From Chitinophagia bacterium (GTDB lineage Bacteria; Bacteroidota; Bacteroidia; Chitinophagales; Chitinophagaceae), in assembly GCA_010027295.1 (NCBI GenBank), contig RGVM01000111.1:1-7740 (forward strand): DNA of 7,740 nt. The letters run 5' to 3'. How positions within the stretch are numbered: position 1 is the first letter of the stretch; the number at the start of each line of letters is the position of its first letter. The notes beneath the pieces are model-generated. The model saw only the letters and a list, made by a program, of their open reading frames with translations. It had not been told where the DNA came from and ran no database searches. Position numbers and translations under genes: made by a program. Below are positions 6,840 to 7,740 of this stretch, piece after piece.

Positions 6840-7740
6840 TCACTTGATGTACGGGTACTGTCCCTGGAAGAAGGAGATGCGGTCCTTGAGCCCCTCGTAG
6901 AAGAAGAAGGCCTCGCCCTTGAAGCCGTTGGCGCGGTTGGCCTGTATCATCTGCGTTAGGAAGCCGTCGGTGGCGACGTAGGTGCCCGACTTCACCAGCA
7001 CGCCGGGGTAGCAGATGGAGGTCTTCCCACGCAGGACGACGGCCTGCTGCGAGAGTATGGAATTATAGGCGGCCAGGTCGTAGCGGTAGCACTGCGGGAA
7101 GACGGCATCCACCCAGGCGCTGTCGACCCATACCGGCCAGTCCTGCAGGTACTCGTTCAGCGAGAAGGGATAGGGGGAAGGCGACATCGTCACGAGCACG
7201 TTGGGCTTGATGGCCTTTACCTCGTTGCGCAGCCGCTTCAGGAAGGCGTTGAGCTTGCCGGCCCGCCAGGCCACCCAGTTGGGTTCGCTGCCGCTGGGCG
7301 GCGGGTCGGTGCCCCGCTCGGCGCGGTAGAGGGCTATCGTGTAGGGGTCGTAGCCCGAGGAGGAGGGCACGGCCGGGAGGCGGTCGTCGCCCTGCACGCC
7401 GTCGACGTCGTATTTCGTCACCACCTCCTTGAAGAGGTCGATCATGTACTGCTGCACTTCCGGATGGAAGGCGTTGAGCCAGTCGAAGCCGTTCTTGACG
7501 GTTAGGAGCCCATTGAAGTCACGCGCGGCCCAATGGGGCTTGGCGGCGACGATCGGGCCGCCGTTCTGCGAGTAGGAGGAGGAGAATCCGTACTCGAACC
7601 AGGCATGCACTTTGAGTCCCGCCGCATGTCCTTCTTCAATCACTTCCCTGAGCGGGTCGCGGCCTGCGAACTTCTCCATGATGGGGATGCCGATGAGGTT
7701 CTGCATCACCGTGGAGGGATAGAGCGTGCGGGTGGCGTTG
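6840..7740 (-). CDS. GHL10/YngK-type putative glycoside hydrolase, N-terminus missing
   Basis: The product is a putative carbohydrate-active enzyme of the 'glycosyl hydrolase-like 10' family (DUF187, YngK-like), a predicted TIM barrel whose substrates are mostly uncharacterised. The frame is open from the window edge to the TGA at 6842-6840, giving 299 visible residues. The GTG at 7709 is internal, because the family-like NATRTLYPST precedes it. Visible features, numbered from the edge: TLYPST (5-10), then GLKVHAWFEYG (41-51), a barrel strand. YDVDGVQGDDR (110-120) follows, the conserved strand end with acidic residues likely to form the active site. VLVTMSPSPYP (181-191) and WVDAVFPQCYRYD (209-221) are later strands, and the C-terminus is FQGQYPYIK. 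The missing part should include the signal peptide and the first strands. Family members are often 400-500 residues, so roughly 100 or more are lost beyond the edge. It is the upstream gene of a likely operon with GH92. The family call is firm; the enzymatic activity is not established. Confidence 0.85.
   Translation of the reverse strand, partial: NATRTLYPSTVMQNLIGIPIMEKFAGRDPLREVIEEGHAAGLKVHAWFEYGFSSSYSQNGGPIVAAKPHWAARDFNGLLTVKNGFDWLNAFHPEVQQYMIDLFKEVVTKYDVDGVQGDDRLPAVPSSSGYDPYTIALYRAERGTDPPPSGSEPNWVAWRAGKLNAFLKRLRNEVKAIKPNVLVTMSPSPYPFSLNEYLQDWPVWVDSAWVDAVFPQCYRYDLAAYNSILSQQAVVLRGKTSICYPGVLVKSGTYVATDGFLTQMIQANRANGFKGEAFFFYEGLKDRISFFQGQYPYIK

Overview
The window reads as part of a glycan-utilisation locus from a high-GC member of the Bacteroidota. 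The evidence is a SusC/SusD outer-membrane pair, secreted glycoside hydrolases with short '...LHAQ'-type signal peptides, and starts without Shine-Dalgarno sequences. Codon third positions are mostly G or C, which would fit a GC-rich Chitinophagales-like lineage or an environmental genome; that placement is inference.

Layout: (1) 1-2490 (+) is the C-terminal ~80% of a SusC-like TonB-dependent transporter, cut by the left edge. (2) 2510-4268 (+) is its SusD-like lipoprotein partner, starting 19 nt later. Its reading frame breaks near 3900, where a short conserved segment also appears to be missing. (3) 4304-4333 is a strong intrinsic terminator closing the susCD unit. (4) 4334-4639 is non-coding and holds three related 26-nt palindromes embedded in an imperfect ~113-bp tandem repeat. 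(5) 4640-6790 (-) is a GH92 exo-alpha-mannosidase with a signal peptide. (6) 6840-7740 (-) is a GHL10/YngK-type putative glycoside hydrolase, cut by the right edge. Its stop codon lies 49 nt upstream of the GH92 start, so the two probably share a transcript.

The two units converge on the repeat region, and both promoters lie outside the window. In the usual Sus model, SusC and SusD capture and import an oligosaccharide that periplasmic hydrolases then trim. GH92 points to alpha-mannosyl-containing glycans; the role of the GHL10 protein is unknown. If the susD break is real and not an assembly error, glycan capture by this pair is probably impaired. I found no mobile element, CRISPR array, RNA gene or clearly new defence or biosynthetic system. 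The most unusual features are the palindromic intergenic repeats and the broken susD.
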